Shown here: positions 57,506 to 64,000 of the stretch, one piece after another | Numbering within the stretch: the stretch's first letter is position 1 | Layout of the letters: every line of letters starts with the position of its first letter | DNA from: Pelagimonas sp. | Lineage (GTDB): Bacteria > Pseudomonadota > Alphaproteobacteria > Rhodobacterales > Rhodobacteraceae | DNA length: 64,000 nucleotides | Reading direction: 5' to 3' | Assembly: GCA_025210345.1 (NCBI GenBank) | Contig: JAOARX010000019.1 | Location: forward strand, 41,278-105,277 | Notes under the pieces: model-generated | What the model saw: the letters and a program-made list of their open reading frames with translations, nothing else | The model's database searches: none | Told to the model about the DNA's origin: nothing | Made by a program: the position numbers and the translations under genes

Positions 57506-57778
57506 ATGGAAATCTCGCCTGATGTCCGGCCAATGGTCGCGCAATCCCAAGACAAGACCTTACGGGACGCCGCCCAAAAGCTGGAGGCAACTTTCCTTGC
57601 CGAAATGTTCAAAGCCGCTGGTCTGGGGGAAACCCCCGAAGGCTTTGGTGGCGGCGCCGGAGAAGAACATTTCGCGTCCTTCATGCGGCAGGCACAAGCG
57701 GAACAAATGGCCGCAAAAGGGGGCATTGGTCTGGCTGAGGCGATTTTTCATTCACTAAAGGAGCGTGCAAATGACTGA
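57506..57778 (+). CDS. flgJ: Rod-binding protein, FlgJ N-terminal-like
   Basis: Small flagellar protein of 90 aa that corresponds to the N-terminal rod-capping part of FlgJ without the muramidase domain, as usual in alphaproteobacteria. AAQKLEATFLAEMFKAAGLGETPEGFGGGAGEEHFASFMR-type sequence (about 22-61) is the family signature. GGAG sits about 9 nt before ATG 57506. The stop overlaps the next gene by 8 bp. Confidence 0.85.
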   Translation: MEISPDVRPMVAQSQDKTLRDAAQKLEATFLAEMFKAAGLGETPEGFGGGAGEEHFASFMRQAQAEQMAAKGGIGLAEAIFHSLKERAND

Positions 57779-58118
57779 CAAAGAAATAAAATTCCGTCTT
57801 GAGACACTTATCGACGAAGAGAGAAACGCGCTTATCAAAGGTGATTTTGATCGGATCTCGGAACTGATGGAAGAAAAACAGGCGCTCGCATCCGATCTAG
57901 AGCGACATCGCTTTTCGCCCAATGAACTCGCCCCATTGAAACGCGGGATGCGGAGAAACCAAGAGCTCTTTGATCAGGCTTTGGCCGGAATTCGGAACGT
58001 TGCCGCGCGCCTGGGGGACCTCAGCCGGGCACGTCGCTCCATGGATACCTACGATTCAGAGGGCCGCAAATACACGATCGAGGCACCAACCGATCATCGT
58101 TTAGAAAAAAGAGCCTGA
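57771..58118 (+). CDS. flgN: Flagellar FlgN-like chaperone
   Basis: Helical protein of 115 aa resembling FlgN, the chaperone that delivers hook-filament junction proteins FlgK/FlgL. It has a coiled-coil amphipathic region (RLETLIDEERNALIKGDFDRISELMEEKQ, about 8-36) and a basic C-terminal half. AAGGAG is 8 nt before ATG 57771; GTG 57765 is an alternative. It is translationally coupled to flgJ, immediately ahead of flagellin genes. The family assignment is by structure-like pattern, so moderate. Confidence 0.75.
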   Translation: MTDKEIKFRLETLIDEERNALIKGDFDRISELMEEKQALASDLERHRFSPNELAPLKRGMRRNQELFDQALAGIRNVAARLGDLSRARRSMDTYDSEGRKYTIEAPTDHRLEKRA

Positions 58119-58164
58119 GGTTTGCACTAAATCACACCTTTATCGGAAATCGGAATTAGGAAGC

Positions 58165-58316
58165 CATTAGGGAACTGAGGTGCAGATTGTTCCTGCACCC
58201 GACACATTGGGTGGCGCAGGATCTCTTACACAGACCTGTACCCGTCAGAAGACGTCAGAGATGCCGTTCGCGGCGAGTGTAAATGGCGCAAAAGCGCCCA
58301 TAACTAGGACTTACAA
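58165..58316 (+). promoter_or_regulatory. Conserved structured leader of flagellin gene 1
   Basis: A 152-nt leader shared with flagellin 2. Hairpins in order: GGTGCAG...CTGCACC (58179-58199); CGTC-AGAA-GACG (58243-58254); GCCG-TTCG-CGGC (58263-58274); GGCGC...GCGCC (58285-58298) directly before AGGAC and the ATG. Compared with leader 2 (59719-59871), hairpin 1 differs by a compensating change (G-C here, A-T there). A GAATTAG...CATTAG block (58154-58170) is also shared and could include the promoter. Likely target of FlbT, encoded downstream. Confidence 0.6.
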
Positions 58317-59558
58317 ATGTCTAGCATCCTGACGAATAACGGCGCCATGGTAGCGCTGCAGACCCTGAAATCGATCAACTCCGACATGGCGTCGACCCAG
58401 AGCGAAATTTCAACCGGTAAATCGGTTGCAAACGCAAAGGATAACTCGGCCGTTTGGGCGATCTCCAAAGTCATGGAAGCCGACGTAAAAGGCTTCAAGG
58501 GCATCACAGACAGCCTGAACCTGGGGTCGTCCACCGTCGCCGTGGCGCGGCAAGCCGCAGAAACGGTTACCGACCTCTTGACCGAGGTGAAAGGCAAGAT
58601 CGTTGCCGCCCAGGAAGAGAACGTCGATCGCGATAAGATCCAAACCGATATTGACGCGCTGCGCGATCAGATCGGTGCCGTTGTGGGCGCTGCCCAGTTC
58701 AATGGTCTGAACCTGCTTCAGAACACCGACAAAACCGATGGTTCCGGGACAATTGATGTTCTTGCCTCGCTGGATCGTTCTGCGACGGGTGTTGCTGCAT
58801 CTGATATCACTGTCCGAAAGCAGGACCTGGGTACTCAGGCCGAAGCAGCAGGCACAGTCAGTGTTGACGCCGGTGTGGCCATCGCTTCTTTGGCGGACGG
58901 CGCCACCGGCACCGCGCTAACCTATGCGAACGATACGGATGGGTCCATCGCTGGTGGGAACACCTATCAAGCTGTGGGTTCACATTTCGGCCTGTCGGCG
59001 AACGTGTCCTACGTTGCGGCTGATGGCGATGCTCAGTCTGACGTTGTCAGCGCCATGGTGACGCGCCTGAATGATCAAGCCGAAGAAGATGGTGTTGACA
59101 TTACCTTTGCCGCTGGCAGCGCCGCTGGCAGCATCGATGTCACCAACAACACCGGGTCCGCAATCACAACTATCGTTGCGGCAACCGGGCGTCAGGCGTC
59201 TCTGGCAGGCACTGAAAATGACGGCACCATTGGTGGTGGTCTCGAAGATCTGGCATCCATTGACGTCACCACGCAATCGGGTGTTGATCAGGCGTTGACC
59301 GACATCGAAGGTTTGATCCAGACCGCGATCGACTCGGCAGCTTCGTTCGGTTCGGTTCAAGGGCGCATTGAAACGCAGGCTGATTTCGTTTCGGGCCTGA
59401 CTGATGCGCTGAAATCGGGCATCGGTACGCTGGTAGATGCGGATATGGAAGAAACATCCGCACGCCTTCAGGCCCTGCAGGTTCAGCAACAGCTGGGTGT
59501 ACAGGCACTGTCGATCGCCAACCAGGCGCCGCAGTCGCTGCTGTCGCTCTTCCGCTAA
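58317..59558 (+). CDS. Flagellin 1
   Basis: Filament subunit of 413 aa. N-terminal D0/D1 begins SSILTNNGAMVALQTLKSIN and includes ISTGKSVANAKDNSAVWAISK. The C-terminal D1/D0 ends in ARLQALQVQQQLGVQALSIANQAPQSLLSLFR. The central D2-like region (about 157-311) is rich in small residues with a TYANDTDGSIAGGNTYQ segment. About 31 residues differ from flagellin 2, only two of them in the central region. Exported by the flagellar type III system. AGGA precedes the ATG. Confidence 0.96.
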   Translation: MSSILTNNGAMVALQTLKSINSDMASTQSEISTGKSVANAKDNSAVWAISKVMEADVKGFKGITDSLNLGSSTVAVARQAAETVTDLLTEVKGKIVAAQEENVDRDKIQTDIDALRDQIGAVVGAAQFNGLNLLQNTDKTDGSGTIDVLASLDRSATGVAASDITVRKQDLGTQAEAAGTVSVDAGVAIASLADGATGTALTYANDTDGSIAGGNTYQAVGSHFGLSANVSYVAADGDAQSDVVSAMVTRLNDQAEEDGVDITFAAGSAAGSIDVTNNTGSAITTIVAATGRQASLAGTENDGTIGGGLEDLASIDVTTQSGVDQALTDIEGLIQTAIDSAASFGSVQGRIETQADFVSGLTDALKSGIGTLVDADMEETSARLQALQVQQQLGVQALSIANQAPQSLLSLFR

Positions 59559-59718
59559 TCCAGCGCGGATCGCGCCGATCTGAATGGCGCTTTTGAAATC
59601 ATACGCGGTGTCCGGTCGTAAGGTTGGGCGCCGCTTTCTTTTCCCCGAATAATTAACACAATCCCAAATACAGAATCTATTTCAAATCTGATCGAAATGA
59701 CTGCTGAATTTAGCGCAA

Positions 59719-59871
59719 CATTAGGATCTCAGGTGCAAGTTGTCCTTGCGCCCTAAACGGGTGGCACAGGCTAGAAAACACAGAAAGGCCTGTATCCGTC
59801 AGAAGACGTCAGAGGTGCCGTTCGCGGCAAATGTAACCGGCGCAAAGCGCCTAAATATCAAGGACGTATAA
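59719..59871 (+). promoter_or_regulatory. Conserved structured leader of flagellin gene 2
   Basis: Second copy of the leader, 153 nt. Matching hairpins: GGTGCAA...TTGCGCC (59732-59752), CGTC-AGAA-GACG (59797-59808), GCCG-TTCG-CGGC (59817-59828), GGCGC-AAA-GCGCC (59839-59851), then AAGGACG and ATG. The preceding 160 bp after flagellin 1 hold nothing else recognisable except a short GCGCG...CGCGC inverted repeat near 59563. Confidence 0.6.
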
Positions 59872-61113
59872 ATGTCTAGCATCCTGACGAATAACGGCGC
59901 CATGGTGGCGTTGCAGACTCTCAAGTCTATCAATTCGAACCTTGCAAAAACTCAAAGCGAAATCTCGACAGGTAAAACCGTCGCGACCGCCAAGGACAAC
60001 TCGGCCGTTTGGGCGATCTCCAAAGTCATGGAAGCCGACGTAAAAGGCTTTAAAGGCATTTCAGACAGCCTGAACCTGGGGTCGTCCACCGTCGCCGTGG
60101 CGCGGCAAGCCGCAGAAACGGTTACCGACTTACTGACCGACATCAAAGGCAAGATCGTTTCCGCCCAGGAAGAGAACGTTGATCGCGACAAGATCCAAGC
60201 CGATATTGACGCGCTGCGCGATCAGATCGGTGCCGTTGTGAGCGCTGCTCAGTTCAACGGTCTGAACCTGCTTCAAAACACCGACAAAACCGATGGTTCC
60301 GGGACAGTCAATATTCTTTCGTCGTTGGATCGGTCGGGAACCGGCGTTGCCGCATCTGATATCACTGTCCGCAAGCAGGATCTAGGTACTCAGGCCGAAG
60401 CAGCAGGCACAGTCAGCGTTGACGCCGGTGTGGCCATCGCGTCTCTGGCGGACGGCGCCACCGGCACCGCGCTAACCTATGCGAACGATACGGATGGCTC
60501 CATCGCTGGTGGGAACACCTATCAAGCTGTGGGTTCACATTTCGGCCTGTCGGCGAACGTGTCCTATGTTGCCGCTGATGGTGATACTCAGTCTGACGTT
60601 GTCAGCGCCATGGTATCGCGCCTGAATGATCAAGCCGAAGAAGATGGTGTTGACATCACCTTTGCCGCAGGCAGCGCCGCTGGCAGCATCGATGTCACCA
60701 ACAACACCGGTTCCGCAATCACAACCATCGTTGCGGCAACCGGGCGTCAGGCGTCTCTGGCAGGCACTGAAAATGACGGCACCATTGGTGGTGGTCTCGA
60801 AGATCTTTCAGGTATCGACGTAAAAACCGTTGCGGGTGCAGATCAGGCTTTGATTGATATTGAGAACCTGATCCAAACTGCAATTGACTCCGCTGCAGCC
60901 TTTGGTTCTGCGCAGGGTCGTATCGACACCCAGGCAGATTTCGTTTCGGGTCTGACTGATGCGCTGAAGTCGGGCATCGGTACGCTGGTAGATGCGGATA
61001 TGGAAGAAGCCTCAGCACGTCTTCAGGCCCTGCAGGTTCAGCAACAGCTGGGTGTACAGGCACTGTCGATCGCCAACCAGGCGCCGCAGTCTCTGCTGTC
61101 GCTCTTCCAGTAA
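59872..61113 (+). CDS. Flagellin 2
   Basis: Second flagellin of 413 aa, same domain plan and length as flagellin 1. The N-terminus differs at NLAKTQ and TVATAKD; the C-terminal half differs mainly in the stretch after GGGLEDL (SGIDVKTVAGADQALIDIEN, about 312-331). The rest is near identical, with an almost unchanged central region. Tandem paralogues of this closeness may give mixed filaments or dosage. A hairpin follows at 61124-61151. Confidence 0.96.
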   Translation: MSSILTNNGAMVALQTLKSINSNLAKTQSEISTGKTVATAKDNSAVWAISKVMEADVKGFKGISDSLNLGSSTVAVARQAAETVTDLLTDIKGKIVSAQEENVDRDKIQADIDALRDQIGAVVSAAQFNGLNLLQNTDKTDGSGTVNILSSLDRSGTGVAASDITVRKQDLGTQAEAAGTVSVDAGVAIASLADGATGTALTYANDTDGSIAGGNTYQAVGSHFGLSANVSYVAADGDTQSDVVSAMVSRLNDQAEEDGVDITFAAGSAAGSIDVTNNTGSAITTIVAATGRQASLAGTENDGTIGGGLEDLSGIDVKTVAGADQALIDIENLIQTAIDSAAAFGSAQGRIDTQADFVSGLTDALKSGIGTLVDADMEEASARLQALQVQQQLGVQALSIANQAPQSLLSLFQ

Positions 61114-61123
61114 GGGCCCCAGA

Positions 61124-61151
61124 GGGGAGGCCAGATATACATGGCTTCCCC
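61124..61151 (+). terminator. Hairpin between flagellin 2 and flaF
   Basis: GGGGAGGCC pairs with GGCTTCCCC (one G-U) around a 10-nt loop and is followed by TTCACA. Possible attenuator that keeps flagellin transcripts more abundant than flaF-flbT. Confidence 0.6.
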
Positions 61152-61190
61152 TTCACAATGATCTGAGAAACACAACCAGAAGGTTCAGCA

Positions 61191-61568
61191 GTGAACGCCC
61201 AATCCTTAGCACAGCGCGCCTACACGCAAACAGCTCGATCAACCAAAACACCACGTGGTATCGAGTATGAATTAATCGCGCGCGTAACACATCGCATCAA
61301 ATCAGCGGCGGAAGAAGGCCCGCTTGCCTATCCCAAACTTGTTGAAGCCCTATCTGACAACCAGAGGCTGTGGACGACGTTGGCAGTAGATGTTGCAGAT
61401 GAGAATAACGGATTACCGCAAGAGCTTCGGGCTCAAATCTTTTACCTCGCGGAATTTGTTCAGATTCAGACCAGTAAGATTCTGAGCAAAAAAGGACGGA
61501 TCACGCCTCTTTTGGAAATCAACGCTGCAATTCTGCGTGGATTGGGCGGTCGGAGGACAAACAAATGA
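61191..61568 (+). CDS. flaF: Flagellar biosynthesis regulator FlaF
   Basis: Protein of 125 aa, needed for flagellin synthesis/secretion in Caulobacter and relatives. Pattern matches: N-terminal AYTQTARSTKTPRGIEYELIARVT-type stretch and FYLAEFVQIQTSKIL (about 85-99). GTG start at 61191 with AAGG upstream. It overlaps flbT by 4 bp (61565-61568), a fixed flaF-flbT unit in alphaproteobacteria. Confidence 0.93.
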   Translation: MNAQSLAQRAYTQTARSTKTPRGIEYELIARVTHRIKSAAEEGPLAYPKLVEALSDNQRLWTTLAVDVADENNGLPQELRAQIFYLAEFVQIQTSKILSKKGRITPLLEINAAILRGLGGRRTNK

Positions 61569-61969
61569 GTGGACTGGTTCTAAAACTTGGCCCTCGGGAA
61601 CGGGTATTGATAAATGGCGCCGTCATCGAAAACGGGGATCGCCGTAGCCGTGTATCGATTGTCACACCAAATGCAAATGTGTTAAGATTGCGGGATGCGA
61701 TTCATCCGGACCAAGCAAAAACACCTGTCAGGCGGTTGTGCTATGCGGCCCAACTGGTCCTGACAGGAGATGCGAATCCGGACGACGCACAAGGCCAGCT
61801 CATCCCACGTATCGAAGAACTTAGCCACATTCTTGTCGATCCGGATAGTCGGCGCTTGCTCACTCAAGCGACCGAAGCCGTTCTAGGTGAGCAGTACTAT
61901 CAATGCCTCAAGGCACTTCGCGCCCTAATCCCCAGAGAGGACCGGCTTTTGGCCGCAAAAACACAATGA
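61565..61969 (+). CDS. flbT: Flagellin mRNA regulator FlbT
   Basis: Protein of 134 aa. In Caulobacter, FlbT binds the 5' leader of flagellin mRNA and destabilises it when the hook is not complete. Family features: LKLGPRERVLINGAVIENGDRRSR (about 6-29) and GEQYYQCLKALRALIPRED (about 107-125). It overlaps flaF and the DUF1217 gene by 4 bp each. The two flagellin leaders in this window are its natural candidate targets. Confidence 0.93.
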   Translation: MSGLVLKLGPRERVLINGAVIENGDRRSRVSIVTPNANVLRLRDAIHPDQAKTPVRRLCYAAQLVLTGDANPDDAQGQLIPRIEELSHILVDPDSRRLLTQATEAVLGEQYYQCLKALRALIPREDRLLAAKTQ

Positions 61970-63168
61970 GCTATCAACCGATTATTGTAGGATCTGGCCT
62001 AATGGGCTGGCAGTTTCTGCAAGCCACAATGGATAAACAAAGGTCTGCATTTGACAACTCTACAGATGTGAACCGTGATCTTGAATACTTCAAAGAAAAC
62101 ATCGGCAACGTCACATCTGCAGAAGACCTGGTCAATAATCGGCAATTGCTCAGCGTAACCCTTAGTGCATTTGGGCTCGAAGATCAGATCAATAGCAAGT
62201 TTCTAATCCAGCGCGTCCTTGAAGAAGGCACAGAGGATGGTTCACTGGCCAGCAGGCTCTCTGATGGGCGGTATACTGCCTTGGCGGGCGCATTTGACTT
62301 TACGCCTCGTTCGGGGGCAAACACGCAAGAGGTTGACTTTGGGCGAGATCTTCTCAAGGCATACGAGGAAAGAGTTCTCGCAAAAATGGAGGCCGGCCTG
62401 ACGGAATCCGGGGATCTGAATACCAGCTATGGCGCCGCAGTGCGCGAACAAGTCGCTCAAAACATTCAGATCGAGTCAGAGGCCTTCGCGCAGTCAATTG
62501 GTTCCATAAAGACTGCAGAAGATCTTATGAATAAACCGAATCTTCTTCTTGTCGCGCTTACGGCGTTCGGCCTGGAAGATAAATTGGACAGCCCAAATCT
62601 TATTCGAACTGTTCTTGAACAAGGCGCAAACGAAGCGACTGATCTGGCCCGGGTTCTCGGCGATGAGCGGTTTGTCGAATTGGCGTCGACCTTTGGTTTC
62701 GAAAAGGATCCTGTATCACCACTACAGGATAGCGATTTCGTACAAGAGATCCTAAAGGACTATAAAATCCAAAAATTCGAGGCCTCTGTTGGCGAAGTTA
62801 ATGAAACGCTAAGATTTGCACTCAATTTTGACCGCGCCATTCCTGAGCTTGCAGGAAATGATTCCTCTGATAACACCAAGTGGTTTCAGGTATTGGGTAC
62901 AACTTCACTTCGCCAGGTTTTTGAAAAATCACTCGGATTGCCTGCTGGATTTAGTCAGATTGACCTCGACAAACAACTGGAAACTCTCAAAGATAAAATG
63001 GAGAGAAGGTTCGGCGTTAAAGAGTTCAATGATATCGCTGAAAACGACACGATCAATCGTATGATTGAAACCTACCTTTTGCAGAGCGAAATTCAAAACA
63101 ATGCGAGCTTCGGTTCAAATCAAGTAGCTCTGACTATGCTGCAATCCATACCCAGGATCGAAAGCTAG
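61966..63168 (+). CDS. DUF1217 flagellar-cluster protein
   Basis: Protein of 400 aa with DUF1217-like repeats. Two clear repeat units occur, with LLSVTLSAFGLEDQINSKFLIQRVLEEGTED near 63-93 and LLVALTAFGLEDKLDSPNLIRTVLEQGANE near 194-223; a third, weaker unit lies toward the C-terminus. No signal peptide. It starts by a 4-bp overlap with flbT, so it is co-translated with flagellar regulators. The function is unknown; association with the flagellar cluster is recurrent in Rhodobacterales. Confidence 0.85.
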   Translation: MSYQPIIVGSGLMGWQFLQATMDKQRSAFDNSTDVNRDLEYFKENIGNVTSAEDLVNNRQLLSVTLSAFGLEDQINSKFLIQRVLEEGTEDGSLASRLSDGRYTALAGAFDFTPRSGANTQEVDFGRDLLKAYEERVLAKMEAGLTESGDLNTSYGAAVREQVAQNIQIESEAFAQSIGSIKTAEDLMNKPNLLLVALTAFGLEDKLDSPNLIRTVLEQGANEATDLARVLGDERFVELASTFGFEKDPVSPLQDSDFVQEILKDYKIQKFEASVGEVNETLRFALNFDRAIPELAGNDSSDNTKWFQVLGTTSLRQVFEKSLGLPAGFSQIDLDKQLETLKDKMERRFGVKEFNDIAENDTINRMIETYLLQSEIQNNASFGSNQVALTMLQSIPRIES

Positions 63169-63252
63169 ATCCTGTTAACAAAAGGGATTTGGACCTGTCC
63201 CGGAATTGTTCCGCTCCTTTGACTTGGTATTTTGCCACAAAGGAGAGGCATC

Positions 63253-63528
63253 ATGGCATCGAACCCGCCCCCAGAACTCCGTGCGGAGGCAGTGCGTGTC
63301 GCTTTAACGAGCGGTCTGCCGCGTAAACAGGTAGCAGCCGATTTTGGCGTCGGCTTCTCGACCCTAAGCCGTTGGATCCAGCAGGATCGGCGCAATCCAG
63401 AGCAGCCTTCTGCCCAATCTGATCTTGAACGCGAGGTTGCGGAACTGCGCAAAGAGAACCGCCTGCTTCGGGAGGAGAGGGAAGTGTTAAAAAAGGCCAC
63501 CCAGTTCTTTGCTGAGCGAAGTAAATGA
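63253..63528 (+). CDS. IS3-family transposase OrfA
   Basis: Helix-turn-helix protein of 91 aa: DFGVGFSTLSRWIQQDRR (about 31-48) forms the HTH and a leucine-zipper-like helix follows (LEREVAELRKENRLLREEREVLKKAT). AAAGGAGAGG precedes ATG 63253. The stop overlaps orfB (ATGA), as required for programmed -1 frameshifting into OrfAB in this family. Confidence 0.9.
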   Translation: MASNPPPELRAEAVRVALTSGLPRKQVAADFGVGFSTLSRWIQQDRRNPEQPSAQSDLEREVAELRKENRLLREEREVLKKATQFFAERSK

Positions 63529-63962
63529 GGTTTGCTTTCATTGCGAAGATCCTGGACCTTCATTCAAGGCGTGTGATCGGCTAGGCCGTCAGCAATCGGA
63601 TGAAGCGCGACCTGGCAATCCGGGCGTTGGAAATGGCCGTCGCACTGCGGCAACCGCCCAAAGGCTGCATTCATCATACGGATCGCGGGTCGCAATATTG
63701 TTCCCACGATTATCAGAAGCTGCTGCGTCAGCATGGGTTCAAAGTATCCATGAGCGGCAAAGGCAATTGCCACGACAACGCGGCGGTGGAAACCTTCTTC
63801 AAGACGATCAAGGCGGAGTTGCTGTGGCAACGATCCTGGCACACACGTCGCGATGCTGAGATCGCCATCTTTGAATACATCAATGGCTTCTACAATCCGC
63901 GACGCAGGCATTCAGCACTCGGCTGGAAAAGCCCCTTGGCCTTCGAAGCAAAGGCTGCATAA
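63525..63962 (+). pseudogene. IS3-family transposase OrfB, deleted and interrupted
   Basis: The OrfB frame starts MRFAFIAK at 63525 but jumps straight to the middle of the DDE domain (ILDLHSRRVIG), so about 150 residues including the first catalytic Asp (normally in TDITYI-like sequence) are missing. A TAG replaces the usual Trp at 63582-63584. The second catalytic part is present (HTDRGSQYCS, CHDNAAVETFFKTIKAE, RRRHSALGWKSP). The open frame is intact again from 63600. The element cannot transpose by itself. Confidence 0.88.
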
Positions 63963-64000
63963 GTGAGTAATCGGAGCGGCATCAAACCGGGACAGGTCCA

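Larger units (their letters stand above)
63190..64000 (+). mobile_element. IS3-family element, internally deleted
   Basis: Bounded by imperfect 28-bp inverted repeats: TGGACCTGTCCCGG...CCGCTCC at 63190-63217 and its mirror image at 63973-64000. It is 811 bp long, well below the usual 1.2-1.3 kb. It holds orfA plus a damaged orfB. The right end coincides with the end of the window, so no target duplication can be checked. It lies just after the DUF1217 gene, near the end of the flagellar operon. Confidence 0.9.

Noticed and set aside
59760..59780. Sigma-54 promoter TGGCAC upstream of flagellin 2
   Set aside because: The -12 GC element is missing in both leaders and the TGGC sequence lies inside the shared RNA leader.

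Overview
The window reads as chromosomal DNA of a marine-type alphaproteobacterium of the order Rhodobacterales (Roseobacter group). The support is GC-rich, densely packed genes with Rhodobacterales-style neighbourhoods: a DUF4175/TIGR02302 protein, flaF-flbT-DUF1217 next to flagellins, divergent mutM and ubiE-ubiB, argH-lptM-lysA, and NsrR-type Rrf2 beside gcvTHP. No genus can be named from sequence alone. There is no tRNA, rRNA, CRISPR array, prophage or recognisable defence system. The only mobile DNA is a decayed IS3-family element at the right end.

Layout. 1-6366 (minus) is an alpha-2-macroglobulin/pbpC envelope pair. 6497-9031 is a large hybrid histidine kinase whose first receiver domain is degenerate. 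9028-20809 is housekeeping: yaaA, recQ, yggT, a thioesterase-like gene, a UMF1-type transporter, mepA, a queuosine-precursor transporter behind a structured leader, an uncharacterised small ORF/structured RNA locus, arfB, a TIGR02302 protein, lysA and the tiny lipoprotein lptM. 20806-29166 holds argH, tlpA, trxC, an L,D-transpeptidase, a small membrane protein, the esterase/ybbA/ybbP block and an inositol monophosphatase-like gene. 29225-33945 is the glycine cleavage cluster gcvT-gcvH-gcvP behind a tandem glycine riboswitch, with a strong terminator between gcvH and gcvP. 33956-35092 is an nsrR-like regulator divergent from a gamma-glutamylcyclotransferase-like gene; the gap carries an FNR-type site and repeated TGCAT boxes. 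35207-43464 holds gltX, a pfkB-type kinase, nadE, a secreted 19-repeat MORN protein and modABC. 43538-49876 is the replication block dnaA-dnaN-recF-gyrB, read leftward. 50340-54827 is rpsT, an enoyl-CoA hydratase, mutM, ubiE and ubiB.

54836-63168 is part of a flagellar cluster: flgD and fliK leftward; a rod-binding flgJ-like gene, a flgN-like chaperone, two tandem flagellins, flaF, flbT and a DUF1217 gene rightward. Both flagellin genes carry the same roughly 150-nt leader with four small hairpins, one showing covariation, and the mRNA regulator FlbT is encoded just downstream. The window ends exactly at the right inverted repeat of an internally deleted IS3-type element (63190-64000).

Most of the window is ordinary core genome. 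The spots best worth follow-up are the flagellin leaders and gene conversion, the small ORF/RNA locus at 16070-16263, the queT leader, the glutamate-substituted receiver domain, the FNR/NsrR promoter, and the GANTC cluster upstream of dnaA.
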